A stretch of DNA of 42,291 nucleotides from Pseudomonadales bacterium (GCA_022827425.1 JAJDSZ010000104.1:1-42291), one strand, 5' to 3'; positions 16,247 through 26,870 are shown, counted from the stretch's first letter. Numbers and translations: made by a program. The notes: generated from the sequence alone by a model not told the origin.

Positions 16247-17341
16247 TCAGGCCGCCACATCCTTCCAGACGAACATCCGGGTGGCGAGGGCGAAACCGAT
16301 CACGAACCAGACCGCCATGCCGATCAGGCTGGGCACGACTTCCAGCAGGGTCGCGCCAGCCACGGCGATGTCGCGCAGCCCGGAAACGACAAAAGTCAAC
16401 GGCAGCACCTGGGCCAGGGGTTGCACGAATCCCGGCATGGCGTCGATGGGATAGAACACGCCGGAGAGCACGATCTGCGGAAAGATCACGATATTGCCGA
16501 TCGCCATGATGGCCTGCTGGGTCCTGGCCATGCTGCCGATGCAAAACCCGATATTGAGAAACACCAGGCTGGCGATAATCGCCACGAGATAGAATTCGGC
16601 GAAACTGCCGATGATGTTCACCCGCAGCACGAACAGCGCGAAAGCCAGCAGCACCGTGAGCTGGATCAGCACAATGCCAAGCCTTGCCGCGACGATGGCG
16701 GCGACGAAATCCCGCGGTCGCAGCGGCGTGACGAACAGCCGCTTGAGAATGCCCTTGCGGCGAAACTCCACCACATTGTAGCCCGAGCCCGCCACGCTCA
16801 ATTGCATCAGCATCATTGCCAGCAAGCCGGGCAGCAGGAAGTCGAGATAGCTTTGCGACAGCGCCTGCACATTTTCAATCTCCACCGAGAACATCGCCTC
16901 CCCGCCCCGGTATTCGCGCTCGATTTCCACGAGTTTCTGCTCGATCATGGGCCCAACCAGCGGCAACTGGTTGAACTGGGAAGTGTCCGCGAGCAGGCGC
17001 AGGGCGGCGGTCTCGCCGGCGGACGGCGCCCGGAACTGCGCCGGCACCACGAGCACCAGCATCTGCTCGCCATGAATCAGTTGTTCCCGCAACTGTGCTT
17101 CATCGCCGGACACCACGGTGAAAGCGGCGTCCTCGCCGAGCTTGTCCACCAGCGCACTGGCGAGGGCGCTGTCCGACTGATTGGCCACGCCGAGTGGAAT
17201 CGGCTCCTGGCCGCCGCGGACGAAAGCGAAGATGCTCATGAAGACCACGGGAAAGAACAGGCTGAAGAAAATCGACTGCCGGTCGCGCAGGAAAATCTTC
17301 ATGAAATCCCGGGCAAGATGACGCTGGAGTTTGCTGAGCAC
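16247..17341 (-). CDS. ABC-2 type export permease
   Basis: A 364-residue membrane protein: one membrane segment at about 23-42, a long extracytoplasmic stretch and five or six segments in the C-terminal half, the layout of ABC-2 exporters such as YhhJ or DrrB. GTG 17341 is preceded by AGAGG at seven bases and lies 11 bases after the ATPase stop, so the two form one unit. The cargo is unknown; such pairs export drugs, lipids or polysaccharide parts. There is no C39 peptidase domain, so it is not a typical bacteriocin processing exporter. Confidence 0.88.
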   Translation of the reverse strand: MLSKLQRHLARDFMKIFLRDRQSIFFSLFFPVVFMSIFAFVRGGQEPIPLGVANQSDSALASALVDKLGEDAAFTVVSGDEAQLREQLIHGEQMLVLVVPAQFRAPSAGETAALRLLADTSQFNQLPLVGPMIEQKLVEIEREYRGGEAMFSVEIENVQALSQSYLDFLLPGLLAMMLMQLSVAGSGYNVVEFRRKGILKRLFVTPLRPRDFVAAIVAARLGIVLIQLTVLLAFALFVLRVNIIGSFAEFYLVAIIASLVFLNIGFCIGSMARTQQAIMAIGNIVIFPQIVLSGVFYPIDAMPGFVQPLAQVLPLTFVVSGLRDIAVAGATLLEVVPSLIGMAVWFVIGFALATRMFVWKDVAA

Positions 17342-17352
17342 GGTATACCTCT

Positions 17353-18120
<768 letters not shown>

Positions 18121-18127
18121 TTCCTTA

Positions 18128-18145
18128 TCCCGCGGCGCAGGCTCC
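18128..18145 (-). repeat. Truncated copy of the dispersed repeat
   Basis: On the minus strand GGAGCCTGCGCCGCGGGA matches the repeat core of 14788-14952 with one difference in 18 bases. It fills most of the 27-bp gap between the deacylase stop and the ABC ATPase start, so it may supply part of the leader of the ATPase gene. Confidence 0.5.
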
Positions 18146-18147
18146 CG

Positions 18148-19746
18148 TCACGGGCTACCGCTCCCGACATATCCCGGCCCATGCAGAATCCGCCCTGGCC
18201 GACTGCCGGTGTGCGCGCCGTCCTCCACCACGATGTCCCCATTCACCAGCACGTATTTCATGCCCACGGCGTATTGATGCGGATTCTCGAAAGTGGCCCG
18301 GTCGATGATTTCATCGGCGTCGAATACCGCGATGTCGGCGAAAAATCCTTCGGCGATCAGGCCCCGGTCCTGAATGGAAAGACGCTGGGCGGTCATGCTC
18401 GTCATCTTGCGAATCGCCTCTTCCAGGGAAATCACGCCGCGCTCGCGGACATAGTGCCCGAGCACCCTGGCGAAGGTGCCGTACTGCCGCGGATGGGGCG
18501 CGCCTTCGCCGAAAATGCCCACCGGGCCATCGGAGCCGATGGCGGTGGCGGGATGGCGCATGATGCGGTCCACGTCATCGGAGCCGATGGCGTGATAGAC
18601 CGCGGTGGCGCCGCCATTGCGGAGAATCTCGAACACCACCTCGGCGGCATTCTCCGGCGAGGGTTCCATGCCCGCCTCGATGGTCAGTTCCGCCAGATTC
18701 TTGCCGGCCATGGCCGGATCCCAGCTATTGCGCGAGATGAACACATTGGCCGGGTCGCCGCCGCCGCGGTCGAACAGAATCCGCTCCACCACTTCATTCT
18801 TGATCGTCTGGCGGGTTTCCCGGCTGTCGAGCCTGGCAAGCAGGGCGTCGCCGCCGCCTTCCTGGGCCCATTGTGGAATCAGGGCGTTGATGCCGGTCTG
18901 GGAGGCGGTATAGGGATATTGGTCGATGGTCACGTCCACGCCCCGGGCGCGGGCCTCGTCCACGAGTCTCAAACTGTCCACCGCGGCGCCCCAGTTGGGC
19001 GCGCCGATGACCTTGTGGTGGGTAATCTGCACGGGGATGCCGGCTTCTTCGCCGATGCGGATGGTCTCGTTGACTGACTCGATCAGTTGCGAGGCCTCCT
19101 CGCGCATGTGGGAGATGTAAATGCCGCCGTGCTCCGCCGCGACCCGGGACAACTCGATCACCTCTTCGGTGGAAGTGAAGCTGCCGGGCACGTAAAAAAG
19201 TCCGGTGGAGATCCCCAGCGCGCCTTCTTCCATGGCCCGGGCCACCATGGCTTTCATCCGCTCGATTTCGGCCGGGGAGGGTTCCCGGTCCTCCACGCCG
19301 ATCACCTGGGAGCGAATCGTTCCCTGGCCCACGAATACCGCCCAGTTCGGGCTGATGCCGAGTTCCGCGATTTCGCGATAATGCCCGCCGATGGGCCAGG
19401 GCGAACTCCCGTCATTGCCCTCGGTCAGGGTGGTTACGCCCTGGAGCAGGGCGCTTTCGGCGGTGGGCACATCGAAGATGCCGCGGATGGCGTGGGTATG
19501 GGGGTCGATAAACCCGGGCGCCACCACCAGCCCGGCCGCGTCTATCGCGATCTCCGCCGTGGCCCCGGACAGGTCGCCAATGGCGGCGATGCGGTCGCCG
19601 CGAATGCCGAGGTCGGCTGCAAACCAGGGATTGCCGCTGCCGTTGATGACACGGCCGCCGTGAATGAGAACATCATAATCCTGGGCGAATGCGGCGCCGC
19701 CCGGGACGAGCAGCAGCAGGACGAGGGAACGAATAAGCAGTTTCAT
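18148..19746 (-). CDS. Exported N-acyl-D-amino-acid deacylase-like amidohydrolase
   Basis: A 532-residue protein with a signal peptide (cleavage after AAFA) followed by a metal-dependent amidohydrolase of the D-aminoacylase group: DVLIHGGRVINGSG, metal ligands PGFIDPHTH, GGIYISHMRE, ITHHK and the late Asp in AIGSDGPVG. Cytosolic D-aminoacylases remove acyl groups from D-amino acids; the exported form could act on periplasmic peptides or acyl-peptides, but the substrate cannot be read from sequence. It starts four bases after the M13 peptidase stop, so the two are almost surely co-transcribed and may degrade peptides in steps. Confidence 0.85.
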   Translation of the reverse strand: MKLLIRSLVLLLLVPGGAAFAQDYDVLIHGGRVINGSGNPWFAADLGIRGDRIAAIGDLSGATAEIAIDAAGLVVAPGFIDPHTHAIRGIFDVPTAESALLQGVTTLTEGNDGSSPWPIGGHYREIAELGISPNWAVFVGQGTIRSQVIGVEDREPSPAEIERMKAMVARAMEEGALGISTGLFYVPGSFTSTEEVIELSRVAAEHGGIYISHMREEASQLIESVNETIRIGEEAGIPVQITHHKVIGAPNWGAAVDSLRLVDEARARGVDVTIDQYPYTASQTGINALIPQWAQEGGGDALLARLDSRETRQTIKNEVVERILFDRGGGDPANVFISRNSWDPAMAGKNLAELTIEAGMEPSPENAAEVVFEILRNGGATAVYHAIGSDDVDRIMRHPATAIGSDGPVGIFGEGAPHPRQYGTFARVLGHYVRERGVISLEEAIRKMTSMTAQRLSIQDRGLIAEGFFADIAVFDADEIIDRATFENPHQYAVGMKYVLVNGDIVVEDGAHTGSRPGRILHGPGYVGSGSP

Positions 19747-19750
19747 GGCC

Positions 19751-21856
19751 TTACCAGATCGTCACGCGCTGTTCCGGGGGCAGGTACAGATCGTCCTCCG
19801 GCTGCACATCGAAAGCTTCATACCAGGCGTCGAAATTGCGCACCACGCCATTGACGCGAAATTCTGCCGGTGAATGCGGGTCCGAGGTCAGACGCTGAAT
19901 CAGCGCGTCTTCGCGGTACTTGCGCTGCCAGACCTGGGCCCAGGCGAGGAAGAAGCGCTGGTCGCCGGTCAAGCCGTCGATGACCGGCGGCTCCTCGCCA
20001 TTGAGCGACATGCGGTAGGCGCGGTAGGCCAGGGACACGCCGCCCACATCGCCGATGTTTTCGCCCAGGGTGAACCGGCCATCGATAAAGTAGCCCGGCA
20101 CCGGCTCGAATACGGCGTATTGTTCGGCGATCACTGTCGCCTGGTCTTCGAAATTGGCGCGGTCCTCGTCGGTCCACCAGTTGCGCTGGATGCCGGCCCA
20201 GTCGGATTTCGAGCCCTGATCGTCAAAACCGTGGCCCATTTCATGTCCGATCACCGCGCCGATGCCGCCATAGTTCACCGCCGCGTCCGCCGCCGGGTCG
20301 AAGAAGGGGGGCTGCAGGATGCCGGCGGGGAATACGATCTCGTTGAATGACGGATTGTAATAGGCATTGACCGTCTGGGGCGTCATGCCCCATTCCTCCC
20401 GGTCCGTGGGCTGGCCAAGGCGCGCGATCTCTTCCTGGTAGCGGAACTCGCGCACGTTGCGGGTATTGTCGAACAGCGATTCGCGGCTGATCTCGATGGC
20501 GGAAAGGTCTTGCCAGACATCGGGATAGGCGATCTTGGGCCGGAAAGCCTCCAGCTTGCGATAGGCCTCTTCCCTGGTCAGCGGCCCCATCCAGTTGTTC
20601 TGTTCGATGCTCTGGCGCAGGGCGCCGCGCAGATTCTCCACCAGATCCTGCATCTGCCGCTTGGCGGATTCGGGAAAATGCCGCTCCACATAAATCTGTC
20701 CGACTGCCTCGCCCAGGCTGTTCAGCGAGCCCACCCGGGCCACGCCGCGCTCCCAGCGCTCGCGCTGCTCCGGCACGCCGCGCAGGACGGTGGAATAGAA
20801 ATGAAAGGCCTCCTGGTCGATTTCTTCGGAAAGCACACTGGCACTGTCGGCAATCAGCCGGTAGCTGAGATAGCTTTTCCAATTTTCCAGCGGCGTTTCG
20901 TTGACCAGGGCAATCACCGGCGCCATGGCGCTTGGGTAATTCACATTCAGGCTGTCGAGGCCGCTGACGCCCGCGGCGTCAAAATACGAATCCCAGTCGA
21001 AATCGGGCCAGGCGGCGCTGAACTCAGCGAAGAACATGGGGTTGTAGGTGAGGTCGCGGTCGCGGCGCTGGGCTCTGGGCCACATGTGTTCGGCGATACC
21101 CGTCTCCAGGGCGAGAATCGCTTCGGCCCTGGCGGTGGAATCCGGAATCCCGGCGAAATCGAGAATCCGGGCGATGTGGGCGAGATACTCCCCGCGCACC
21201 CGCTGGTAATCCTCGGTGTCCAGCAGGTAATAGTCGCGGTCGGGAAGGCTGAGCCCGGAAAGGGTCAGCACAAGCTGGTGCCGGTCCGGGTCGCTGCGGT
21301 CTGCGCCGATGAAAAAGGCGAAGGGGCTTGCGGTGTTGTCGAGCTGGGCCCGACCGAACGCCGCCACGAGCTGCTCCCGGTCCGCGATGGCGTCCACCGC
21401 GGCGAGCCCGGGTAGCAGGGGACCGATGCCGAGTTCATTGAGCCGGTCCGTATCCATGTAGCTCTGGAAATAATCGTTGATCTTCTGCTCGATGGAGCCT
21501 TGGGCGGGCTCCAGGTCGGCCAGGTCTTCGATGATGCTTCTCACCCGCTGGTCGGAACGGTCGGCAAGCACCGAAAATGAGCCGTAGTCGCTGCGGTCCG
21601 CCGGCAGCTCGAAGCTGTCGAGCCAGCGACCGTTGGCGTAACGGAAGAAGTCATCGCCAGGGCGCACGGAAGCATCCTGGTTGCTCAGATCGATACCGAA
21701 ACTGCCGAGTTCCGGAGTGGGCGCCGCGGCTTCGGGCTCGGGTGGCGGGGCGGCTTCTTCAACGGCGGGCGTTTCCTCGGCGCCGCAGGCGACAAGGAAC
21801 ACGGCGACCAGGGCCGGCAACAAGCCGCGCCAGTCAGTCAGGGTCGGAAAGTTCAT
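19751..21856 (-). CDS. M13 family metallopeptidase (neprilysin/PepO-like lipoprotein)
   Basis: The 701-residue protein begins with a lipoprotein signal (lipobox LVAC, near residue 22) and an acidic Pro/Glu/Ala linker. The catalytic domain has NAYYNPSFNEIVFPAGI, the zinc motif HEMGHGFDDQGS and the third ligand in GENIGDVGGVSLAYRAY. M13 enzymes cut oligopeptides on the outer side of the membrane. The C-terminus ends RVTIW rather than the CxxW common in the family. ATG 21856 is chosen because it gives the lipobox; there is only a weak ribosome binding site. It heads a minus-strand run with the deacylase and the ABC exporter. Confidence 0.9.
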   Translation of the reverse strand: MNFPTLTDWRGLLPALVAVFLVACGAEETPAVEEAAPPPEPEAAAPTPELGSFGIDLSNQDASVRPGDDFFRYANGRWLDSFELPADRSDYGSFSVLADRSDQRVRSIIEDLADLEPAQGSIEQKINDYFQSYMDTDRLNELGIGPLLPGLAAVDAIADREQLVAAFGRAQLDNTASPFAFFIGADRSDPDRHQLVLTLSGLSLPDRDYYLLDTEDYQRVRGEYLAHIARILDFAGIPDSTARAEAILALETGIAEHMWPRAQRRDRDLTYNPMFFAEFSAAWPDFDWDSYFDAAGVSGLDSLNVNYPSAMAPVIALVNETPLENWKSYLSYRLIADSASVLSEEIDQEAFHFYSTVLRGVPEQRERWERGVARVGSLNSLGEAVGQIYVERHFPESAKRQMQDLVENLRGALRQSIEQNNWMGPLTREEAYRKLEAFRPKIAYPDVWQDLSAIEISRESLFDNTRNVREFRYQEEIARLGQPTDREEWGMTPQTVNAYYNPSFNEIVFPAGILQPPFFDPAADAAVNYGGIGAVIGHEMGHGFDDQGSKSDWAGIQRNWWTDEDRANFEDQATVIAEQYAVFEPVPGYFIDGRFTLGENIGDVGGVSLAYRAYRMSLNGEEPPVIDGLTGDQRFFLAWAQVWQRKYREDALIQRLTSDPHSPAEFRVNGVVRNFDAWYEAFDVQPEDDLYLPPEQRVTIW

Positions 21857-22035
21857 GACGATTACCGGAGTGGATGTTGAGGCGGCAGAGTATACCGAAT
21901 TACGGTGGAAATGGAGTCGATGAATGAACCAAATCCCGATTGGGTGTATAATCCGCGCCGGTTTTTGGGCCGTGTTGCGCAAGAGCGCAGCCTGATCGCC
22001 AAGGGAACAAGTTCACTACCTGGAGGAAACCTTCG

Positions 22036-22554
22036 TTGAAACCCGTCAGCGCCAACGCATCATTCGCTTCCATTCCGGCCCTCGTGCTCACCGCGAGCAT
22101 CCTGCCGCTTCCCGGTCAGTTTTCCGTGGCGGATCAATCCGCCGAGGAAAACCTTGCCCCCATCGCCCAGCTCTGTCTAGCCGGACAGGATTGTGTCGGG
22201 TCCAGGACCGGCGAGCCCGCTGCGGCTGCCGAGCCTGCCGCCGCCGCAGCCACTCCCGGGCCTGTCGCGGAACCCGCCGCCGAGCCTGTCCTTGTGGCCC
22301 AGGCCGACGATGGCTTCGATCTCCAGGCCACATACCAGATGTTCTGCTTCGCCTGCCATTCCACCGGCCTGTCCGGCGCGCCGCGGCCCGGCGATGCGGA
22401 AGCCTGGGCGCCGCGCATGGAGAAAGGCCGCGAGGAAATCATCGCGATCATGAACCGGGGCCTGAACGCCATGCCGCCCAAGGGCCTGTGCAATACCTGC
22501 ACCGATGACCAGTTGTGGGAACTGTCCCAGTACATGGTGAGCCTTGAGCAGTAG
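22036..22554 (+). CDS. Cytochrome c5-like protein with Ala/Pro/Glu linker
   Basis: The 172-residue product starts at TTG 22036, with GGAGG nine bases upstream. A hydrophobic N-terminal segment is followed by a low-complexity Ala/Pro/Glu stretch (about 60-88) and a cytochrome c5 domain: haem site CFACH (104-108), axial Met in MPPKG and the extra cysteine pair in GLCNTC that marks c5. It is likely an electron carrier held at the periplasmic face. A TATAAT box at 21947-21952 could serve it, though no good -35 box was found. It is paralogous to the next gene. Confidence 0.85.
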   Translation: MKPVSANASFASIPALVLTASILPLPGQFSVADQSAEENLAPIAQLCLAGQDCVGSRTGEPAAAAEPAAAAATPGPVAEPAAEPVLVAQADDGFDLQATYQMFCFACHSTGLSGAPRPGDAEAWAPRMEKGREEIIAIMNRGLNAMPPKGLCNTCTDDQLWELSQYMVSLEQ

Positions 22555-22584
22555 TTCGCTCTCCCCTCTACGACACTGGCCGGC

Positions 22585-22947
22585 ATGAAAACCCTCCGGA
22601 TCGTCCTGCTGGCGGCATTCGCTGTGGTGTGGTCCGGCCTGATTGCCGCCGGCGCCGATACTGGCGCCGGTAGTCTGCAATTGGCCCAGGTCAGCGAAGG
22701 CTTCGATCCGGAATCACGCTACGCGGCGGCTTGTTTCGCCTGTCACAGCACCGGCGCCGCCGGCGCCCCCCGGGTAGCGCCGGGCAACGCCCTGGAATGG
22801 GCGCCCCGGCTTGAAAAAGGTCTCGACGCCGTGGTGGAGAATACCGTCAACGGCATGGGCACCATGCCGCCCAAGGGGCTTTGCTTCGATTGCACGCCGG
22901 AAGAGTTGCGCGCCATCGTCGAATTCATGATCGCAAGCAGTCAGTAG
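22585..22947 (+). CDS. Cytochrome c5
   Basis: The 120-residue periplasmic protein has a signal peptide (residues 1-24), the haem site CFACH (50-54), the axial Met in TMPPKG and the c5 cysteine pair in GLCFDC. It lacks the linker of its upstream paralogue. The two are 30 bases apart in the same direction and share SEGFDPESRYAAACFACHST-like layout, so they arose by tandem duplication. A terminator follows. Confidence 0.88.
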   Translation: MKTLRIVLLAAFAVVWSGLIAAGADTGAGSLQLAQVSEGFDPESRYAAACFACHSTGAAGAPRVAPGNALEWAPRLEKGLDAVVENTVNGMGTMPPKGLCFDCTPEELRAIVEFMIASSQ

Positions 22948-22952
22948 CCGAC

Positions 22953-22984
22953 ATGCCAATTTCACCGTAAATTTGGCATTTTCC
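22953..22984 (+). terminator. Rho-independent terminator after the cytochrome c5 pair
   Basis: ATGCCAATTT pairs with AAATTTGGCAT (one bulged base) across a CACCGT loop, and TTTT follows. It starts six bases after the second cytochrome stop. It separates the cytochrome pair from yifB. Confidence 0.65.
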
Positions 22985-23034
22985 ATCATTTTCGCCTAAG
23001 ACTTTGGCTTCGCAACCATCCGGCCGAAGCCATT

Positions 23035-24558
23035 ATGTCTGTTGCCATTGTTCATTCCCGGGCCGTGCTCGGCGTCGAGGCGCTGTCGGTCACCGTGGAA
23101 ACCCATATTTCGGGGGGGCTGCCGGGCTTTGCCATCGTCGGCATGCCCGAGACCGCCGTCCGTGAAAGCAAGGATCGCGTGCGCAGCGCGATTCTGAATT
23201 CCGGGCTTGAGTTTCCCGCCAGGCGCATCACGGTGAATCTGGCGCCCGCCGATTTGCCCAAAACCGGCGGGCGCTACGATTTCGCCATCGCCATGGGGAT
23301 TCTCGCCGCATCGGGGCAAGTGGACGGTCGCAATCTCGCTGGTGTTGAACTGCTTGGCGAGCTTGCCCTCGACGGTGGCCTGCGCAAAGTCTTCGGACTG
23401 ATCCCTTCGATTCAGGCGGCGGCGCGGGAGTCGCGCTCGGTGGTGCTTCCCGAAGCCAATCGCGAGGAAATGAATCTGGTGGGCTATCCGGGCTCCCTTG
23501 GGGTGGGCAGCCTGGCGGACTATGTCTCCCACTTGCACCATGACGATGAACTCGCCGGGCCCGACCCGGAACAGGCGCCGCCCGCTTGCAACTGTCATCG
23601 CGGGCTTGACAGCATCCGCGGCCAGCAGGCGGCCAAGCGCGCCCTGCTCGTGGCCGCCGCGGGCAATCACAATCTGCTGATGATCGGCCCGCCCGGCAGC
23701 GGCAAGACCCTGCTCGCCCAGTCGCTGGCGCGGCTATTGCCGCCGCTGGAACCCGAGGAAGCCCTGGAAGTGGCGGCAATCCGCTCGATTTCCCAGGTGC
23801 GCGGCCAGTGCCCCTCGTGGTTCTGCCGCCCGGTTCGGGCGCCGCACCACAGCGCCACCAGCCCGGCTCTGGTGGGCGGCGGCAATCGGGCGCAGCCGGG
23901 AGAAATCAGCCTGGCTCATCGGGGATTGCTGTTTCTCGATGAATTGCCCGAGTTCAAACCCAGCGTGCTCGACACCCTGCGCGAGCCGCTGGAATCCGGC
24001 GAGATGACCCTCAGCCGCGCCAATTACCGGCTGCAATTCCCGGCCCGCTTCCAGTTGGTGGCTGCCATGAATCCCTGCCCCTGCGGCTATGCCGGCGATT
24101 CGCGCAACGAATGCCGCTGCAGCCAGGATCGCATCGACCGCTATCTCGGCAGGATTTCAGGGCCGCTGCTTGACCGGCTCGACATCATTATCGAAGTGCC
24201 GGCCCTTTCCCACGCCGAATTGCTGGCAGCGCCGGTCAAGGCCGACGCATTCGAGCCTGAGCGCCTGCGCGGCGAGGTCGGCGCCTGCCGCGAACTGCAG
24301 CGGCGCAGGGCGGGAGGCCTGAACAGTGATTTGCGGGGCGAGGCGCTGGAAACCGTCTGCCGGCTGAGCCCGAAACTGAAGCGGCGCCTTGCGGACACCA
24401 TGGAGAAGCTTTCGCTGTCGGCCCGGGCCGCGCACCGGGTGCTGCGGGTCGCCCGCACCATTGCCGATATCGAACAATGCCCGGAGATTCTCGAACCGCA
24501 CCTGATGGAAGCCGTCAGCTACCGGCGCTGCCGCGTGCTGCGCTCGCTGTTCCGCTGA
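23035..24558 (+). CDS. comM: YifB/ComM family Mg-chelatase-like AAA ATPase
   Basis: The 507-residue protein has the N-terminal Lon-protease-like/ChlI domain (GLPGFAIVGMPETAVRESKDRVRSA), Walker A GPPGSGKT at about 218-225, Walker B LLFLDELPEF, the zinc-site region NPCPCGYAGD with CRCS, and a C-terminal Mg-chelatase segment. In naturally competent bacteria ComM is a hexameric helicase that extends branch migration during integration of taken-up DNA. ATG 23035 gives the conserved MSVAIVHSRA start, although the ribosome binding site is weak. It converges with ubiK 40 bases later. Confidence 0.93.
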   Translation: MSVAIVHSRAVLGVEALSVTVETHISGGLPGFAIVGMPETAVRESKDRVRSAILNSGLEFPARRITVNLAPADLPKTGGRYDFAIAMGILAASGQVDGRNLAGVELLGELALDGGLRKVFGLIPSIQAAARESRSVVLPEANREEMNLVGYPGSLGVGSLADYVSHLHHDDELAGPDPEQAPPACNCHRGLDSIRGQQAAKRALLVAAAGNHNLLMIGPPGSGKTLLAQSLARLLPPLEPEEALEVAAIRSISQVRGQCPSWFCRPVRAPHHSATSPALVGGGNRAQPGEISLAHRGLLFLDELPEFKPSVLDTLREPLESGEMTLSRANYRLQFPARFQLVAAMNPCPCGYAGDSRNECRCSQDRIDRYLGRISGPLLDRLDIIIEVPALSHAELLAAPVKADAFEPERLRGEVGACRELQRRRAGGLNSDLRGEALETVCRLSPKLKRRLADTMEKLSLSARAAHRVLRVARTIADIEQCPEILEPHLMEAVSYRRCRVLRSLFR

Positions 24559-24578
24559 GAACTGATCCTGCGCCGACT

Positions 24579-24618
24579 GGAGCCCGCGCCGCGGGAATTC
24601 ACGGCTGCGAATCCGCTG
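24579..24618. repeat. Single-arm copy of the dispersed repeat at the ubiK 3' end
   Basis: Bases 24579-24618 match the reverse complement of 14913-14950 at about 36 of 40 positions, including GGGAATTCACGGCTGC. The copy fills the gap between the yifB and ubiK stops and provides the last codons and TGA of ubiK (24601-24599), so the insertion probably replaced the original end of that gene. Confidence 0.7.
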
Positions 24619-24859
24619 CTTCCAGGCGGGCTTCGAGGGCGGCAACGCTGGCCTCAAGCGCCGCAATGCGCTCTTCGGCCCGCGCGAGCGCCCGGTTCTG
24701 GGCGTCGAACTCTTCCCGATTGATCGCGGAAAGTTCGGCCACGCCATCACGCAATTGCTGCTCGATCTTGCCCCGCAGGTCGCCGGCGGCTTCACCGCCC
24801 GATTGCAGCAATCCACTCAAGCGACCGCTGATTTCCCCAAACAGATCCCGGTTCGACAT
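24599..24859 (-). CDS. ubiK: UbiK/YqiC-type accessory protein (BMFP family)
   Basis: An 86-residue cytosolic protein of the BMFP family (SNRDLFGEISGRL... start, IEQQLRDGVAELSAINREEFD, then a coiled coil LARAEERIAALEASVAALEARLEA). In E. coli UbiK helps the ubiquinone biosynthesis enzymes in the Ubi complex; an accessory role in ubiquinone synthesis is likely here. ATG 24859 has AGGGAG upstream. The final residues AADSQP and the stop fall inside a dispersed-repeat copy, so the tail may differ from relatives. Confidence 0.88.
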   Translation of the reverse strand: MSNRDLFGEISGRLSGLLQSGGEAAGDLRGKIEQQLRDGVAELSAINREEFDAQNRALARAEERIAALEASVAALEARLEAADSQP

Positions 24860-24993
24860 GGCGACTCCCTGGCGGCTGCACAAAATCGGCAGGCAGTATA
24901 CACAGCCCACCGCACCGGTTTCCAGGCGCAGATTGGCCGCTGCGAAAGCTCGCACCGCCCCTGGCTTCACCCGGAGGCAGAATAAAAACGCCT

Positions 24994-25010
24994 TGCATCG
25001 TTTTGGTGCA
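24994..25010 (+). promoter_or_regulatory. NtrC-type enhancer site
   Basis: TGCATCGTTTTGGTGCA matches the NtrC consensus TGCACC-N5-GGTGCA at 11 of 12 defined positions. It lies about 120 bp before the sigma-54 promoter of glnK, a usual enhancer distance. A weaker half-site, TGCACG, begins at 25035. Confidence 0.75.
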
Positions 25011-25121
25011 TGGGTCTGGAATTGCCCCTCGAGAATGCACGCCGATTGGAATTTCCGGGGCGCCCACCACCATGGACACCCTATCAATGCCCTACTTAGG
25101 CCACTGAAATAACTCACTTAA

Positions 25122-25547
<426 letters not shown>

Positions 25548-25575
25548 GCGGGGCTTCCAAAGGAGGAACTGAACC

Positions 25576-26844
25576 GTGGAAAACCAGATTTTTGAACTGC
25601 AGTACGCGCTCGACACCTTTTACTTCCTGATCTGCGGCGCCCTCGTGATGTGGATGGCCGCCGGCTTCGCCATGCTCGAAGCCGGGCTCGTCCGCTCCAG
25701 GAACACCACCGAGATTCTGACCAAGAATGTCGCGCTGTTCGCTGTGGCCTGCACCATGTATCTCATCTGTGGCTACCACATCATGTACGGCGGCGGATAT
25801 TTCCTGTCCGGCGTGACCACCGTGGCCCGGATGGATGACAGCGCCGTGGCCGCGGTGCTCGCGGATTCCGCGGCCGCGGGATTCGACGGCGACTCGGTCT
25901 ATTCCGGCGCCAGCGACTTCTTCTTCCAGGTGGTTTTTGTCGCCACCGCCATGTCGATCGTCTCCGGCGCGGTGGCCGAGCGCATGAAGCTGTGGGCCTT
26001 CCTCGCTTTCGCCGTGGTGATGACCGGCGTCATCTATCCTTTTGAAGGAAGCTGGACCTGGGGCGGCAATTCTGTGTTCGGGCTGTACAGCCTCAGCTAC
26101 AGCGACTACGCCGGCTCCGGCATCGTGCATCTGGCGGGGGCCACCGCGGCCCTGGCCGGGGTGCTATTGCTCGGCCCGCGCAAGGGCAAGTACGGCCCCG
26201 GCGGCGAACCGAGGGCGATTCCCGGCGCCAATCTGCCCCTGGCCACGCTCGGCACCTTCATTCTGTGGATGGGCTGGTTCGGGTTCAATGGCGGCTCGAC
26301 GCTCAAGCTGGGCGGCATCGGCGTCGCCAATGAAGTGGCCAATGTGTTTCTCAATACCAATGCCGCCGCCGCGGGCGGGCTGATTGCGGCCCTGGTGCTG
26401 GCCCGGCTCTGGTTCGGCAAGGCCGACCTCACCATGGCGCTCAATGGCGCACTGGCCGGGCTGGTCGCCATCACCGCCGAACCCGCGGACCCATCGCCCC
26501 TGTTGGCGACGATCATCGGCGCCATGGGCGGCCTGATCGTGGTGGTTAGCATTGTCACCCTGGATAAGCTCAGGATCGACGATCCAGTGGGTGCCATTTC
26601 GGTCCATGGCACCGTGGGCATTTTCGGTATCTTCGCCGTGCTGCTGTCCGACCCCGACGCCACTTTCCTGGGCCAGCTTGTCGGTATGCTGACGATCATG
26701 GGCTGGGTATTCGGCGCCAGCTTCCTCGCCTGGCTGGCGCTCAGGGCGGCCATGGGCATCCGCGTATCGGACGAGGAAGAAGACGAAGGCGTCGACTTCG
26801 CCGAATGCGGCATGGAAGCCTATCCGGAATTCGTCACCCAGTAG
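25576..26844 (+). CDS. amtB: Ammonium transporter (AmtB)
   Basis: A 422-residue inner-membrane ammonium channel with eleven hydrophobic segments. Family landmarks include MLEAGLVRSRNTTEILTKN, the DSDFFFQVVF-like region, VHLAGATAALAGVLLLGPRKG with the first pore histidine of the pair, and AISVHGTVGIFG with the late one. The GTG start at 25576 has AGGAGG at the right distance. The N-terminus lacks an evident cleavable signal. It is co-transcribed with glnK and ends before a strong terminator. The C-terminus is acidic (DEEEDEGVDF). Confidence 0.94.
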   Translation: MENQIFELQYALDTFYFLICGALVMWMAAGFAMLEAGLVRSRNTTEILTKNVALFAVACTMYLICGYHIMYGGGYFLSGVTTVARMDDSAVAAVLADSAAAGFDGDSVYSGASDFFFQVVFVATAMSIVSGAVAERMKLWAFLAFAVVMTGVIYPFEGSWTWGGNSVFGLYSLSYSDYAGSGIVHLAGATAALAGVLLLGPRKGKYGPGGEPRAIPGANLPLATLGTFILWMGWFGFNGGSTLKLGGIGVANEVANVFLNTNAAAAGGLIAALVLARLWFGKADLTMALNGALAGLVAITAEPADPSPLLATIIGAMGGLIVVVSIVTLDKLRIDDPVGAISVHGTVGIFGIFAVLLSDPDATFLGQLVGMLTIMGWVFGASFLAWLALRAAMGIRVSDEEEDEGVDFAECGMEAYPEFVTQ

Positions 26845-26870
26845 ACGCTCTCACCAGTTCTCTCCTGAAG

